From CAG-170 sp022779365 (GTDB taxonomy: Bacteria; Bacillota; Clostridia; Oscillospirales; Oscillospiraceae): 64,000 nt of DNA. Shown in pieces: positions 30,567 to 39,796 of the stretch. Position numbers and translations under genes: made by a program. Every line of letters begins with the position of its first letter. Positions within the stretch are counted from its first letter, which is position 1. Location: contig JALFSI010000037.1 of assembly GCA_022779365.1 (NCBI GenBank), forward strand, positions 1 to 64,000, read 5' to 3'. Below the pieces are notes generated by a model. That model made no database searches and was not told the DNA's origin. It worked only from the letters and a program-made list of their open reading frames with translations.

Positions 30567-31205
30567 TTACTCTGCCGCCCTATAAAGGATGTATTCCCCC
30601 TCGCGCTCCACGAGCACGCAATCTGCGTCGGGATACGCGTAGACCGCGCAGCCGATGAGCGCGCCGTCGCTGCTGTCATCGACCGTACCGAGCTGCGCGC
30701 CGCGCGCTTCGCCGTCGCCCTCTTCGCCTGCCGGATGCGCGGAGTCGTTTGCCGGGGCGAGGATATAATACTGCCCGCCGAACACGATCCAGTCGCCCTC
30801 CGGCGCGACAGCCTGCGCCTTGGCGTCGCCGCCGCGCGCCTCTTCCGCGGCGGCATCCTCCGCGGGCGCGTCTGCCGGGGGCACTTCCATCGCGGGCGCT
30901 TCCTGCGCGGCGGCGTATTCCTCAAATTCCGCCTCCGGCGCTGCCGATTCGACAAGAATATCCTCGCTGTACGCTCTCGCGTTCTCCTCCGCAGCCGCTG
31001 CGGGCGCGGCAGTGTCGGCGCTCTTGCTGCTGCCGAGCCAGCCCGGCAGCACCAGCGCCGCGATGCCCACGAGCAGCACGCAGCACGCCGCGAGCGCCGC
31101 AAGCGGTCTCCAGCGCGATGCCTGCCGCGCCGGTGCTTTTTCAGCGCGCGCGATCAGATCGTCCCCGATCTGCCCGACGGCGCGGAACAGCTCTTCACCC
31201 TTCAT
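30567..31205 (-). CDS. Anti-sigma factor-like membrane protein (chromosomal pair)
   Basis: 212 aa: a cytoplasmic N-terminus of about 33 residues, one transmembrane helix (about 34-56, LAALAACCVLLVGIAALVL), a long Ala/Glu-rich low-complexity linker (about 60-130) and a C-terminal beta-like domain (GDWIVFGGQYYILAPAND ... YILYRAAE). It overlaps the sigma gene by 4 nt. It presumably tethers and inhibits that sigma factor; the outer domain may sense the envelope. No recognised anti-sigma motif, so this is inferred from topology and context. Confidence 0.6.
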   Translation of the reverse strand: MKGEELFRAVGQIGDDLIARAEKAPARQASRWRPLAALAACCVLLVGIAALVLPGWLGSSKSADTAAPAAAAEENARAYSEDILVESAAPEAEFEEYAAAQEAPAMEVPPADAPAEDAAAEEARGGDAKAQAVAPEGDWIVFGGQYYILAPANDSAHPAGEEGDGEARGAQLGTVDDSSDGALIGCAVYAYPDADCVLVEREGEYILYRAAE

Positions 31206-31762
31206 ACGGAGATCCCCTCCTGCTGTAAGAATCTGCGCAGCTTTTCCCGTGTGCGCAGCAAGACGGACTTGACGGTGTTCGGCTTCATCGAAAAGCGCAG
31301 CGCGATGGCGTCAATGCCGTCCACAAACCAGTACCGGCGCAGAAAAATATTGCATTCGCGCTCGGGAAGCCGGCGCAAAAACGCGTCGATCAGGCGCGCC
31401 AGCTCCCGCGCATCCACCGCCTCGTCCACGCCGCCGCGCGAGGCGATGCATTCTGCCAATTCGTCCAGCGAAGCCGCCAGACTGCCGCCGCCGCGCTTGT
31501 CCGCGTGCGCCGCCTTGAAGCGGTCAAACGACAGATTGCGCGTGATGCGCCCCAAAAACGCCGATAAAATGCCAGGGCGCTGCGGCGGCATCGCGTTCCA
31601 CGCGTGCAGCCATGTGTCGCTGACACATTCGTCGCTGTCCTCGCGGCTTTTGAGGATGTTCATGGCGATGGCGCGGCAGTACGCACCGTATTTGGCATCC
31701 GTCTGCACGATGGCGTCCTCGCTGCGCGCAAAATACAGGTCGATGATCCTGGAATCGTCCAA
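31202..31762 (-). CDS. ECF-type sigma factor (chromosomal pair)
   Basis: 186 aa with region 2 (YGAYCRAIAMNILKS, SDTWLHAWNAMPPQRPG) and region 4 HTH (DAIALRFSMKPNTVKSVLLR). The start is taken at TTG 31762: a GGAGGCG site precedes it by the right distance, and the resulting length equals that of the element-borne homologue at 4783-5343 (both 186 aa). A TTG five codons upstream has no site. An extended -10 (TGCTATACT) lies upstream at 31831-31836. Confidence 0.85.
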   Translation of the reverse strand: MDDSRIIDLYFARSEDAIVQTDAKYGAYCRAIAMNILKSREDSDECVSDTWLHAWNAMPPQRPGILSAFLGRITRNLSFDRFKAAHADKRGGGSLAASLDELAECIASRGGVDEAVDARELARLIDAFLRRLPERECNIFLRRYWFVDGIDAIALRFSMKPNTVKSVLLRTREKLRRFLQQEGISV

Positions 31763-31830
31763 ATCATCCGCCTCCAATCTTTCTGACGAATTTTATGCGC
31801 CCGCGTTGCGCCGGGCGCCCGATTTTTTTC

Positions 31831-31868
31831 AGTATAGCATGGAATTTGCCTTTTGAAAATGCTATAAT
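31831..31868. promoter_or_regulatory. Divergent extended -10 promoters (sigma pair and ymdB)
   Basis: The minus strand TGCTATACT (-10 at 31831-31836) drives the sigma/anti-sigma operon. The plus strand TGCTATAAT (-10 at 31863-31868) drives ymdB. The -35 regions are weak, as is usual with extended -10. Confidence 0.55.
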
Positions 31869-31891
31869 TTTTGCAAAAGGAGGTGCGGCGG

Positions 31892-32668
31892 ATGGAGCTG
31901 CGCATTTTGGCGGTCGGCGATGTGGTCGGCGCGACGGGCATTTTGTGCCTGAAAAAGAATCTGCGCGCGCTGCGGCGGCGCTACAATATCGACTTTGCCG
32001 TCGTAAACGGCGAAAACGCCTCCGGCGTGGGGCTCACGCCGCAGCAGGCGGAGATGATCCTCGACGCCGGGGCGGACGTCATCACGCTCGGCAATCACAC
32101 CTGGAATCGGCGCGAGATCTGCCCGTTTCTTGACGACAGCCCGTATATCCTGCGCCCGGCGAACTTTCAGCCGCACCTGCCGGGGCGCGGCTGGGGCGTT
32201 TTTGAGACAAAGGCGGGGCAGGTCGCGGTGGTGAATCTCATCGGGCGCTGCCATATGGACTTTACGCCGGACAATCCCTTCCGCGTCATTGACCGTGTGC
32301 TGGAAAAGGTCGGCGAGCTGCCGGTGCTGCTGGACTTCCACGCCGAGGCGACGAGCGAAAAGCTCGCCATGGGCTATTTTCTCGACGGGCGCGTGAGCGC
32401 CATGTGGGGCACGCACACGCACGTCGCCACCGCCGACGAGACGATCCTGCCGAACGGCACGGGCTATCAGACCGACCTCGGCATGACAGGACCGATCGTG
32501 TCGGTCATCGGCGTGCGCCCGGAGCAGTCCATCGCCAACTTCCGGGGCGAGCTGACGGCGCGCTACGAGGTCGCGCCCGGTCCGTGCCGCCTGCATGGGC
32601 TGGCGCTCACGATCGACACGAAAACGCGGCGCTGTACGCAGATCGAAAGGGTGGTGGCGGATGGTTAG
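31892..32668 (+). CDS. ymdB: YmdB-family metallophosphoesterase
   Basis: 258 aa. Motifs: RILAVGDVVG, VVNGENASGVGLTPQQAE, VITLGNHTWNRREI, DFHAEATSEKLAMGYFLDG and GTHTHVATADETILP, the full metal-site set of the YmdB/TIGR00282 family (2',3'-cyclic nucleotide phosphodiesterase in B. subtilis, affecting late adaptive responses). The start is ATG 31892 with AGGAGGT 7 nt upstream. Its end overlaps the next gene by 8 nt, so it belongs to an operon with yhaO/yhaN-like genes. Confidence 0.93.
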   Translation: MELRILAVGDVVGATGILCLKKNLRALRRRYNIDFAVVNGENASGVGLTPQQAEMILDAGADVITLGNHTWNRREICPFLDDSPYILRPANFQPHLPGRGWGVFETKAGQVAVVNLIGRCHMDFTPDNPFRVIDRVLEKVGELPVLLDFHAEATSEKLAMGYFLDGRVSAMWGTHTHVATADETILPNGTGYQTDLGMTGPIVSVIGVRPEQSIANFRGELTARYEVAPGPCRLHGLALTIDTKTRRCTQIERVVADG

Positions 32669-33749
32669 ACTGCTGCACGCGGCGGATCTGCATCTCGATT
32701 CGCCGTTTTCCGCGCTCAGCCCCGAGCAGGCGGCGCGCAGGCGTCAGGAGCAGCGCGCGATGCTCACGCAGCTCGCGGAGCTGGCGAATGCGCACGAATG
32801 CGACCTGATGCTCCTCGCGGGCGACCTGTTTGACAGTGACAACGCATACCCCGACAGCGTGGACGCGCTGCGCAGGGCGTTTGCGTCCTGCCGCGCCGAG
32901 ATCGTCATCGCGCCGGGCAACCACGATTTCTGCGCGCCCGGAAGCGCGTACCTGACCGAAAAGTGGTCGGAAAATGTCCATATTTTCACGAAGCAGGCGC
33001 TGTCGTATTTTGAGTTCCCGCAGCTTTCCTGCCGCGTATGGGGCGCGGCGTTCACAGCGCCGGACGCGCCCGCGCTGCTGGAGGGCTTCTCCGCCAGGCG
33101 CGACGGCTGGCTGGAGCTGATGGCGCTGCACGGCGACGCGCTGAACGCAGGCAGCCCCTATAACGCCGTCACGCGCGAGCAGATCGCCGCCTCGGGGCTG
33201 TGCTACCTCGCGCTGGGGCATATCCACGAAAAAAGCGGGCTTCAGCGCGCCGGGGAGACGTTTTACGCCTGGCCGGGCTGCCCAATGGGGCGCGGCTTTG
33301 ACGAGCTGGGGCAGAAGGGCGTGTACCTCGTCACGGCGCAGCCGGGCGCGTGCACAGCGGAGCTTTTGCCCATTTCCGGGCGGAAATACGAAATTCTGCG
33401 CGTGGAAGCAGGGGATGACGCGCTGGAAGCCATCCGACAGGCGCTGCCAGCGAGCACGCAGGACGATATTTACCGCATCATCCTGACGGGCGACGCGCCG
33501 CAGCCGGACCTTGCAGCGCTGCACCGCGCGCTGGACGGGCGGTTTTTCAGCCTCACGCTGCGCGACGAGACCACGCCCCGCCGCGAGCTGTGGGACGGCT
33601 GCGGCGAGGATACGCTGCGGGGGCTGTTTTTGCAGACGCTGCGCGCACAGTATGACGCGGCGCAGTCGCAGGAGGAAAAGGCGCAGATCGCGGACGCCGT
33701 GCGGCTCGGTCTTGCGGCAATGGACGGAAGGGAGGCGCCGGCGCTTTGA
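32661..33749 (+). CDS. yhaO: SbcD/YhaO-like DNA-processing metallophosphoesterase
   Basis: 362 aa. The N-terminal calcineurin-type phosphoesterase has LLHAADLHLDSPF, LLAGDLFDSDN, APGNHDFC, ELMALHGD and LALGHIHEK, matching Mre11/SbcD-type nucleases. The C-terminal region of about 130 aa is the capping part. It overlaps ymdB by 8 nt and yhaN by 4 nt. With YhaN it likely forms an SbcCD-like end-processing nuclease complex. Confidence 0.88.
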   Translation: MVRLLHAADLHLDSPFSALSPEQAARRRQEQRAMLTQLAELANAHECDLMLLAGDLFDSDNAYPDSVDALRRAFASCRAEIVIAPGNHDFCAPGSAYLTEKWSENVHIFTKQALSYFEFPQLSCRVWGAAFTAPDAPALLEGFSARRDGWLELMALHGDALNAGSPYNAVTREQIAASGLCYLALGHIHEKSGLQRAGETFYAWPGCPMGRGFDELGQKGVYLVTAQPGACTAELLPISGRKYEILRVEAGDDALEAIRQALPASTQDDIYRIILTGDAPQPDLAALHRALDGRFFSLTLRDETTPRRELWDGCGEDTLRGLFLQTLRAQYDAAQSQEEKAQIADAVRLGLAAMDGREAPAL

Positions 33750-35935
33750 AGATCCTTTCGATGCAGGCGAGCTTCGGCAGGCTGCAAAACGAGCGGCTGG
33801 AGCTGCATGGTGGGCTGAATGTCGTCACCGCGCCGAACGAGTCCGGCAAATCGACCTGGGCGGCGTTTTTACTGGCGATGCTCTACGGCGTGGACACCAG
33901 CCAGCGCGCGAGCGCCGGGACGCTCCCCGCGAAAACGAAGTATAAGCCATGGAGCGGCGCGCCGATGGAGGGGCGCATGGAGCTGCTGTGGCAGGGCAAA
34001 AAGATCACCATCGAGCGCACTGGCAAGGGGCGCACGCCGATGGGCGAGTTCCGCGCGTATGAGACGGACAGCGGGCAGGCAGTCGCCGGGATGACGGGCG
34101 AGAGCTGCGGCGAGATGCTCCTTGGCGTGGGGCGGAGCGTGTTTGAGCGCAGCGCGTTCGTCGGGCAGAACGCGGCGGGCGTCACGTCCGACGCGGCGCT
34201 GGAAAAGCGGCTTTCGTCCCTCGTCACCACGGGCGACGAGACCGTGAGCGCGTCCGACACGGCGGCGCGCCTGCGCGACTGGCGCAACCGCTGCCGCCAC
34301 AACCGCACGGGGCTGCTGCCGCAGGCGGAGCAGCAGCGCGCGCAGGTGGAGGACCGGCTGGCGCAAATTCATGAGCTGCATAAAAACGACCTGACGCTGC
34401 GCGCGCAGGAGGCGGCGCTTTCCGTGCGGCAGGCGGAGTTGGAAAAAATCACACGGGCGCTGCGCGCGCAGGAGGCGGCGCGGGCGATGCAGCAGCGGGG
34501 CGCGGCGGCACAGGCGCTGCAAGATGCACAGGCGGAAGCCGAAGCCGCGCGTGAGCGGACGGTGCACATCCCGCCGCGCGAGGTCCTCACGGAGCTTTCG
34601 CAGCAGCTTGCTTTCCTCCAAACACAGGCGGCGCAGCCGCTCCCGCAGCCGGGGGACGAGCCGCACGCGCCTGCGTGTCCGGCGGCGTTTTTGGGGCTTT
34701 CGGAGGCGGAAATTCCCGAACGTGCGCAGGCGGATGCGCAGCAGGTGCAGTCGCTCACCGGCGGCAAGCCGCGCCCGGTCGCGCTCCCGCTGGTCATGGG
34801 CGCGCTGGCGACGGCGGCGCTGCTGGCGTGCGCGCTGATCCTGAAGGACACCATTCCCGGCGTGCTCGCGGCGCTCTGCATCCTCACGCTTGCCGTCTGG
34901 CTGCCGCTGACGCTGCGCCATAACCGCGTGGCTGCCGAAAACGCGGCAAAGGCGCAGACCATCGCCGCCCGCTACGAGGGCAGAGCGCGCGAGACGTGGG
35001 CGGCGTTCGCGGCGGAATATTGCGGAAGACTCCAGCTCTACGCGCAGCAGAAGCGGCAGTATGACGCGCTTTGCGCCGAACGGCAGGCGCGGGAGCAGGC
35101 GCTTTTGCAGACGCGTGCGCGGCTGCTGGGGCAGGTGTCGATGTTCGCGCCCGGCGCGAAAACGGCGGAGCAGGGCGCACAGGCGGTGCAGGACGCGCTG
35201 AACTTGCACGACGAAGCGGATGCCGCGCGCCGCGCGGCGGACGTGGCGCAAGGCCGCTATGACGCAGTGTGCGCCGCGCTCGGCGAGCAGAAGCTCGTCC
35301 CTGTCCCGGCGGAGGTCGATACAGCAGACTGGACGCTTGCCGCGGCGCAGCAAGCGCTTTTGCAGGTGCAGTCGCAGCGCGCGGCGCTGCGCTCCCGCCT
35401 TGACCAGAGTCAGGGACGCGCGGCGGCGCTGGGCGACCCGGCGGCGCTGGAGGCGGAGCGCGAGCAGCTCACGGCGCGCATCGCGCAGCTCACAGCGCGC
35501 TACGCGGCGCTGGAGCGGGCGGAGGCGGCGCTCAGTCAGGCGGACGGCGCACTTCAGACACGCTTTTCACCGCAAATTGGAAAACTCGCCGGCGAGCTGC
35601 TGGGCGCGATGACGGACGGGCGGTACGACACCGTGCTGCTCGACCGCAAGCTCCGCGCCGAGGCGCGGCAGACGGGCGAGAGCATCACGCGGGAGCTGCT
35701 GTACCTCAGCGGGGGCACGGCGGATCAGGTCTATCTCGCCGTGCGCCTTGCGATCTGCCGTCTGGCGCTTGGCGAGGATACGCCGCTCATCCTCGACGAC
35801 GCGCTGGTGCGCTTTGACGACCGGCGTATGAAAAGCGCCCTCGCCCTTTTACGCGAGGAGGCAAAAACAAGGCAGATCATCCTCTTCACCTGCCAGACAA
35901 GAGAGCAGGCTGCGCTAAATAATATGGAAGTATGA
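33746..35935 (+). CDS. yhaN: SbcC/YhaN-like AAA ATPase with internal membrane segments
   Basis: 729 aa, TTG start at 33746 behind GGGAGG. N-terminal Walker A is APNESGKST. Long coiled coils (about 195-290 and 395-620) flank a hydrophobic pair of helices (about residues 349-370 and 374-392: VALPLVMGALATAALLACAL, GVLAALCILTLAVWLPL). The C-terminal signature YLSGGTADQVYLAVRLA and Walker B PLILDDAL follow. Known YhaN proteins share this membrane hairpin. Paired with YhaO, it suggests a membrane-associated SMC-like nuclease partner. Confidence 0.88.
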   Translation: MKILSMQASFGRLQNERLELHGGLNVVTAPNESGKSTWAAFLLAMLYGVDTSQRASAGTLPAKTKYKPWSGAPMEGRMELLWQGKKITIERTGKGRTPMGEFRAYETDSGQAVAGMTGESCGEMLLGVGRSVFERSAFVGQNAAGVTSDAALEKRLSSLVTTGDETVSASDTAARLRDWRNRCRHNRTGLLPQAEQQRAQVEDRLAQIHELHKNDLTLRAQEAALSVRQAELEKITRALRAQEAARAMQQRGAAAQALQDAQAEAEAARERTVHIPPREVLTELSQQLAFLQTQAAQPLPQPGDEPHAPACPAAFLGLSEAEIPERAQADAQQVQSLTGGKPRPVALPLVMGALATAALLACALILKDTIPGVLAALCILTLAVWLPLTLRHNRVAAENAAKAQTIAARYEGRARETWAAFAAEYCGRLQLYAQQKRQYDALCAERQAREQALLQTRARLLGQVSMFAPGAKTAEQGAQAVQDALNLHDEADAARRAADVAQGRYDAVCAALGEQKLVPVPAEVDTADWTLAAAQQALLQVQSQRAALRSRLDQSQGRAAALGDPAALEAEREQLTARIAQLTARYAALERAEAALSQADGALQTRFSPQIGKLAGELLGAMTDGRYDTVLLDRKLRAEARQTGESITRELLYLSGGTADQVYLAVRLAICRLALGEDTPLILDDALVRFDDRRMKSALALLREEAKTRQIILFTCQTREQAALNNMEV

Positions 35936-35943
35936 AACGTTCG

Positions 35944-35993
35944 CCGTAACGTAGGGGCGGGGCTTGCCCCGCCCCTACGTTACGACGAATTAC
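35944..35993. repeat. GTAGGGG palindromic repeat
   Basis: CGCCGTAACGTAGGGGCGGG with its complement CCCGCCCCTACGTTACG, then ACGAATTACGAAAAA. It is nearly the same as 47261-47309 including both flanks, and each copy lies just after a gene's stop codon. Confidence 0.75.
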
Positions 35994-35994
35994 G

Positions 35995-36031
35995 AAAAAA
36001 GCCTTTCCCATTTCCGGGAAAGGCTTTTTCT
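35995..36031. terminator. Bidirectional terminator between yhaN and phoR
   Basis: AAAAAAGCCTTTCCC / GGGAAAGGCTTTTT stem with ATTTCC loop between convergent genes. Confidence 0.9.
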
Positions 36032-37686
36032 TATGCTTTCGGTATTGTCACGGTGATGCTCGTGCCGTGACCAGGGGTGCTTTGGAGGGCGATCTTACCG
36101 TTGTGGTACTGCACGGCGTGCTTGACGATGGACAGCCCCAGTCCCGTGCCGCCGGAGGCCTTGGAGTGGCTTTTATCCACGCGGTAGAAGCGCTCGAACA
36201 CGCGCGCCTGCGCGTCCTGGGGGATGCCGATGCCGGTATCCGCCACGGTGATGCGCGCCTCCTGCCCGGCTTTTTCCGTGCGCAGGGTGACGCTGCCGCC
36301 GTCTACATTATACTGGATGGCGTTATCGCAGAGGTTATACACCGTTTCATACAGCAGCCGCCGCACGCCCGCGACGCGCACCTCGTCGCCCTCGACGCGG
36401 AGGGCGACATTTTTCTGCTTCGCGGCGCCGTCTAAATCGCGCGCGACCTCCTGCGCGAGCGCACGCAGATCGACCGGCTCGCGCGGCAGCTCCACGCCCT
36501 CGTCGAGCTGCGACAGGCGGATGATGTCCCCAATGAGCGTGACGAGCCGCTGCGCCTCCTTGCGGATGTGCCCCACAAAGCGCGGCAGGTCCTCCGGCTT
36601 TACCATGCCGTTTTCGATCAGCTCGGCGCTGCCGATGATGCCCTGCAGCGGCGTTTTCAGCTCGTGGGAGACGTTGGCGGTAAACTCGCGGCGGCTGAGC
36701 TCCGCGCGCTCCTGCTCGGTGATGTCAAAGGCGAGGATGACTGTGCCTGCCTCCGCGCCCGCCTCGCCGGTGCGGCTGAGGTCAAACTGCCAGAGCTGCG
36801 TGCCGCGCTGGGCGCGGATCTCGCTGTGACCGTCGCGCAGCGCCGCCTCGATCGCGCCGGTCAGCTCCACGCCGCGGTCCACGGTCAAAAAGTCCTTGCC
36901 GACGCAAGCCCCGTCCGCACCGAACAGGCGCAGGGCGGCGGGGTTGATGCTGAGCACGCAGCCATGGTGGTCGAGGAGCACCAGCCCCTCGCGCATACTG
37001 TTCGTGATCTGCGTAAATTCCTGCGTTTCGCGCCGGAGCTGCTCCATCTGCCGCTCGATCAGCTCATGCTGGCGGCTGATGCGCCCCAGAAGCGGCGCAA
37101 GCTCCTCATACGCGTCGTTATCCAGCGGATGCTCCAGGTCGAGATTGTTGAGAGGGTCGACGATGCGCGCCGAGAGCCGGTGCGCGAGAAGATTCGACAG
37201 GATCAGCGCCGCGACAGCGACGATGATGACCGGCTGCAAGATGCCAAGCACCAGCACGCCCACTGTGCCGCGGCTGATGGCGATGCGCAGCACCGTGCCG
37301 TCGTCCAGCCGCTTCGCGTAATACATCGTTTTTTCCAGCAGCGTGCTGGAATAGCGCGTGCTGCTGCCAGAGCCTGACTGCATCGCCTGCGCGATCTCGG
37401 TGCGCCCAGCGTGATTTTCAAGACCTGCGGCGTCCGCCTGCGTGTCGTAGAGCACCGTGCCGTCCGCCGCGACCCACGTCAGGCGGAAGCGGTCGGTGTC
37501 CACGGCTTTGAGGTAGTCCGCACCGTCCGTTTCCACGCCCGCGACTGCCAGCGTCAGCTCATCCTCCATCTGCCGCTCCTGCACGCCGCCGAAGTAGCCG
37601 TACAGAACGCCCATGATGAGCACGATGCTCGCCAGCAGCACCGCGCCCGCCACCAGCAGGATGGAGCGGAAAATTCGTTTTGTCAT
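36031..37686 (-). CDS. phoR: Phosphate sensor histidine kinase PhoR
   Basis: 551 aa. TM1 (about 6-28) is followed by an extracytoplasmic sensor of about 110 aa, TM2 (about 145-168), a HAMP-like linker and a PAS domain (about 225-330). HisKA has the phospho-His in FTANVSHELKTPLQG, and the HATPase has NLCDNAIQYN, DTGIGIP and GTGLGLSI. The start is ATG 37686 behind GGAGGCG, overlapping phoP by 4 nt. It is the last gene of pstSCAB-phoU-phoPR and presumably phosphorylates PhoP when phosphate is scarce. Confidence 0.93.
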   Translation of the reverse strand: MTKRIFRSILLVAGAVLLASIVLIMGVLYGYFGGVQERQMEDELTLAVAGVETDGADYLKAVDTDRFRLTWVAADGTVLYDTQADAAGLENHAGRTEIAQAMQSGSGSSTRYSSTLLEKTMYYAKRLDDGTVLRIAISRGTVGVLVLGILQPVIIVAVAALILSNLLAHRLSARIVDPLNNLDLEHPLDNDAYEELAPLLGRISRQHELIERQMEQLRRETQEFTQITNSMREGLVLLDHHGCVLSINPAALRLFGADGACVGKDFLTVDRGVELTGAIEAALRDGHSEIRAQRGTQLWQFDLSRTGEAGAEAGTVILAFDITEQERAELSRREFTANVSHELKTPLQGIIGSAELIENGMVKPEDLPRFVGHIRKEAQRLVTLIGDIIRLSQLDEGVELPREPVDLRALAQEVARDLDGAAKQKNVALRVEGDEVRVAGVRRLLYETVYNLCDNAIQYNVDGGSVTLRTEKAGQEARITVADTGIGIPQDAQARVFERFYRVDKSHSKASGGTGLGLSIVKHAVQYHNGKIALQSTPGHGTSITVTIPKA

Positions 37687-38357
37687 TCCTTCGCCTCCAA
37701 TCGGTAGCCGACGCCGCGTACCGTTTCGATCATCTCGCCGCACGCGCCGAGCTTTTGCCGCAGCGTGCGGACGTGCATATCCACCGTGCGCGTCTCGCCG
37801 AGGTAGTCCGTGCCCCAGACGCGCTCCATGAGCTTTTCGCGCGTGAACGCCACGCCCGGATGCAGCAGCAGCAGACGCAGCAGCTCAAACTCCTTGAGCG
37901 TCAGCTCCACGCGCGCGCCGTCCGCCATGACGATATGGCGCTCCGGGTCAAGCGTGAGCGCCCCGGCGATGAGGAGCTGCGGCGTTTTTTGCGGCGCACA
38001 GCGGCGCAGCACCGCCTTGACGCAGGAGACGAGCTCCATCACGCCGAAGGGCTTGGTGAGATAGTAGTCCGCGCCGAGGTCGAGCCCCTGAATTTTGTCG
38101 TATTCCGCGCCCTTTGCCGTCGCCATGACGACGGGGATCTGCGAAAATGTGTCCGACGCGCGCATCCGGCGCAAAAGCTCGATGCCGTCCAGCCCCGGCA
38201 GCATCACGTCCAGCACCACCAGCTCCGGCGTTTCGGCTTGCAGCGCCTGCCAGAAGCTCGTGCCGTCCTCAAAGCCCGTCGCCTCAAAGCCGGTCGAGCG
38301 CAGGGCGTAGACCTCAATATCGCGGATGCTCGCGTCGTCCTCCACACACCAGATCAT
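37683..38357 (-). CDS. phoP: Phosphate response regulator PhoP/PhoB
   Basis: 224 aa OmpR-family regulator. The receiver has acidic pocket EDD (about 6-8), phospho-acceptor Asp in LVVLDVMLPGLDG and Lys in YYLTKPFG. The C-terminal winged helix has LTLKEFELLRLLL and RTVDMHVRTLRQKL. The start is ATG 38357 (GGAGGAACAGC upstream), overlapping phoU by 4 nt. The likely target is the TTTACA/TTGACA repeat array upstream of pstS (42633-42687). Confidence 0.95.
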   Translation of the reverse strand: MIWCVEDDASIRDIEVYALRSTGFEATGFEDGTSFWQALQAETPELVVLDVMLPGLDGIELLRRMRASDTFSQIPVVMATAKGAEYDKIQGLDLGADYYLTKPFGVMELVSCVKAVLRRCAPQKTPQLLIAGALTLDPERHIVMADGARVELTLKEFELLRLLLLHPGVAFTREKLMERVWGTDYLGETRTVDMHVRTLRQKLGACGEMIETVRGVGYRLEAKE

Positions 38358-39004
38358 GCTGTTCCTCCATGCGCGCCCGTCACGCTGAACAGCGCCCATT
38401 CGGCGATGTTCACGGCGTGGTCGCCGATGCGCTCAAAATATTTGGCGATCATCAGAAGATCGAGCGCCGCCTCGCCGTGCTCCGGCGCCTCGGCAATGTG
38501 GGCGATGAGCGTGCGCTTGACGCCGTCAAACTGTGCATCGACGATGTCGTCGTCCGCAACGACCTTCTTTGCCAGCATTATATCACATTTTACATAGGCA
38601 TCAATGCTTTCCGTGACCATTTTAATGACTGCCTGCGCCATTTCGCGCAGAATATCCAGATCGGCTGCGCCCGTCCCGGTCAAAAACGGGACGATCTCGG
38701 CAATATCCTCCGCCTGATCGCCGATGCGTTCCAGATCGGTGATCATTTTGAGCGCGGCGGAGATCTGCCGCAGGTCGCGCGCCACGGGCTGCTGCTGTAA
38801 AAGCAGCCGCAGGCAGAGCGATTCGATGGTGCGCTCCTTCTGGTCGATCTCGGCGTCCACCGGCGCGACGCTCGCGGCGAGCCTTGTATCGCCCGCCTCC
38901 AGCGCCTTGACGCTCAGGGCGATGACGCGCTCGCACAGCGCGCCCATTTCGATCAGCTCATGGCGGAGCTGCTGCAATTGTTCGTCAAAGCGGCTTCTCA
39001 TCAT
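38354..39004 (-). CDS. phoU: Phosphate transport regulator PhoU
   Basis: 216 aa, two PhoU three-helix repeats, each with the metal-binding signature: AALKMITDLERIGDQAEDIAE (read as two parts around ERIGD) and MIAKYFERIGDHAVNIAE. It links the Pst transporter to PhoR, giving negative control when phosphate is plentiful. Its start overlaps the pstB stop. Confidence 0.96.
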   Translation of the reverse strand: MMRSRFDEQLQQLRHELIEMGALCERVIALSVKALEAGDTRLAASVAPVDAEIDQKERTIESLCLRLLLQQQPVARDLRQISAALKMITDLERIGDQAEDIAEIVPFLTGTGAADLDILREMAQAVIKMVTESIDAYVKCDIMLAKKVVADDDIVDAQFDGVKRTLIAHIAEAPEHGEAALDLLMIAKYFERIGDHAVNIAEWALFSVTGAHGGTA

Positions 39005-39756
39005 CCAAACCTCCCGGTGATGTAATCCTCGGTGCGCTTGTCGCGCGGTGCGGAGAACATTTTCTCCGTCGCGTCATATTCCACCAGCTCGCCGAGCAGG
39101 AAGAAGGCGGTCGTGTCCGAAATACGCACCGCCTGCTGCATATTATGCGTGACGATGACGATGGTGTACTGTTCGCGCAGCTCCATTGCCAGCTCCTCGA
39201 TGCGCGAGGTGGAGATGGGGTCGAGCGCGCTCGTCGGCTCGTCCATGAGCAGCACCTGCGGCTCGACCGCCAGCGCCCGCGCGATGCAAAGGCGCTGCTG
39301 CTGCCCGCCGGAAAGACCCAGCGCGTTTTTCCTGAGGCGGTCCTTTACCTCATCCCAGATCGCCGCGCCGCGCAGCGACTGCTCCACAAGCTCATCCAGC
39401 CGCGCGCGGTTTTTGACGCCGTGCGTGCGCGGACCATAGGCGACGTTGTCGTAAATGCTCATGGGGAAGGGGTTCGGCTTCTGGAACACCATGCCGATCC
39501 TTTTGCGCAGGTCATTCACATCCACGTCCGGGGCGTAGATGTCCTGCCCCTGATATTCGACCCGTCCGGTGATGCGCACGCCGGGGATGAGGTCGTTCAT
39601 GCGGTCGAGCGTTTTGAGAAACGTTGATTTGCCGCAGCCGGACGGACCGATGAGCGCGGTGATGCCGTGCTCGGGGATGTCCATTGAGATATTATGCAGC
39701 GCCTGATGCGCGCCGTACCACAGGCAAAGGTCTCGCACGGAAAAAATACTGCTCAT
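39001..39756 (-). CDS. pstB: Phosphate ABC transporter ATP-binding protein PstB
   Basis: 251 aa. Walker A GPSGCGKSTFLK, Q-loop GMVFQKPNPFPMSIYDN, signature LGLSGGQQQRLCIARAL, Walker B VLLMDEPTSALDP and H-loop VTHNMQQ. The start is ATG 39756 with AAAGGAA upstream. A 180-nt gap holding a palindromic repeat separates it from pstA, unlike the tight or overlapping junctions elsewhere in this operon. Confidence 0.98.
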   Translation of the reverse strand: MSSIFSVRDLCLWYGAHQALHNISMDIPEHGITALIGPSGCGKSTFLKTLDRMNDLIPGVRITGRVEYQGQDIYAPDVDVNDLRKRIGMVFQKPNPFPMSIYDNVAYGPRTHGVKNRARLDELVEQSLRGAAIWDEVKDRLRKNALGLSGGQQQRLCIARALAVEPQVLLMDEPTSALDPISTSRIEELAMELREQYTIVIVTHNMQQAVRISDTTAFFLLGELVEYDATEKMFSAPRDKRTEDYITGRFG

Positions 39757-39796
39757 AGTTTTTATTCCTTTTTCTTTCTTAAAATACGTAGCCGAT

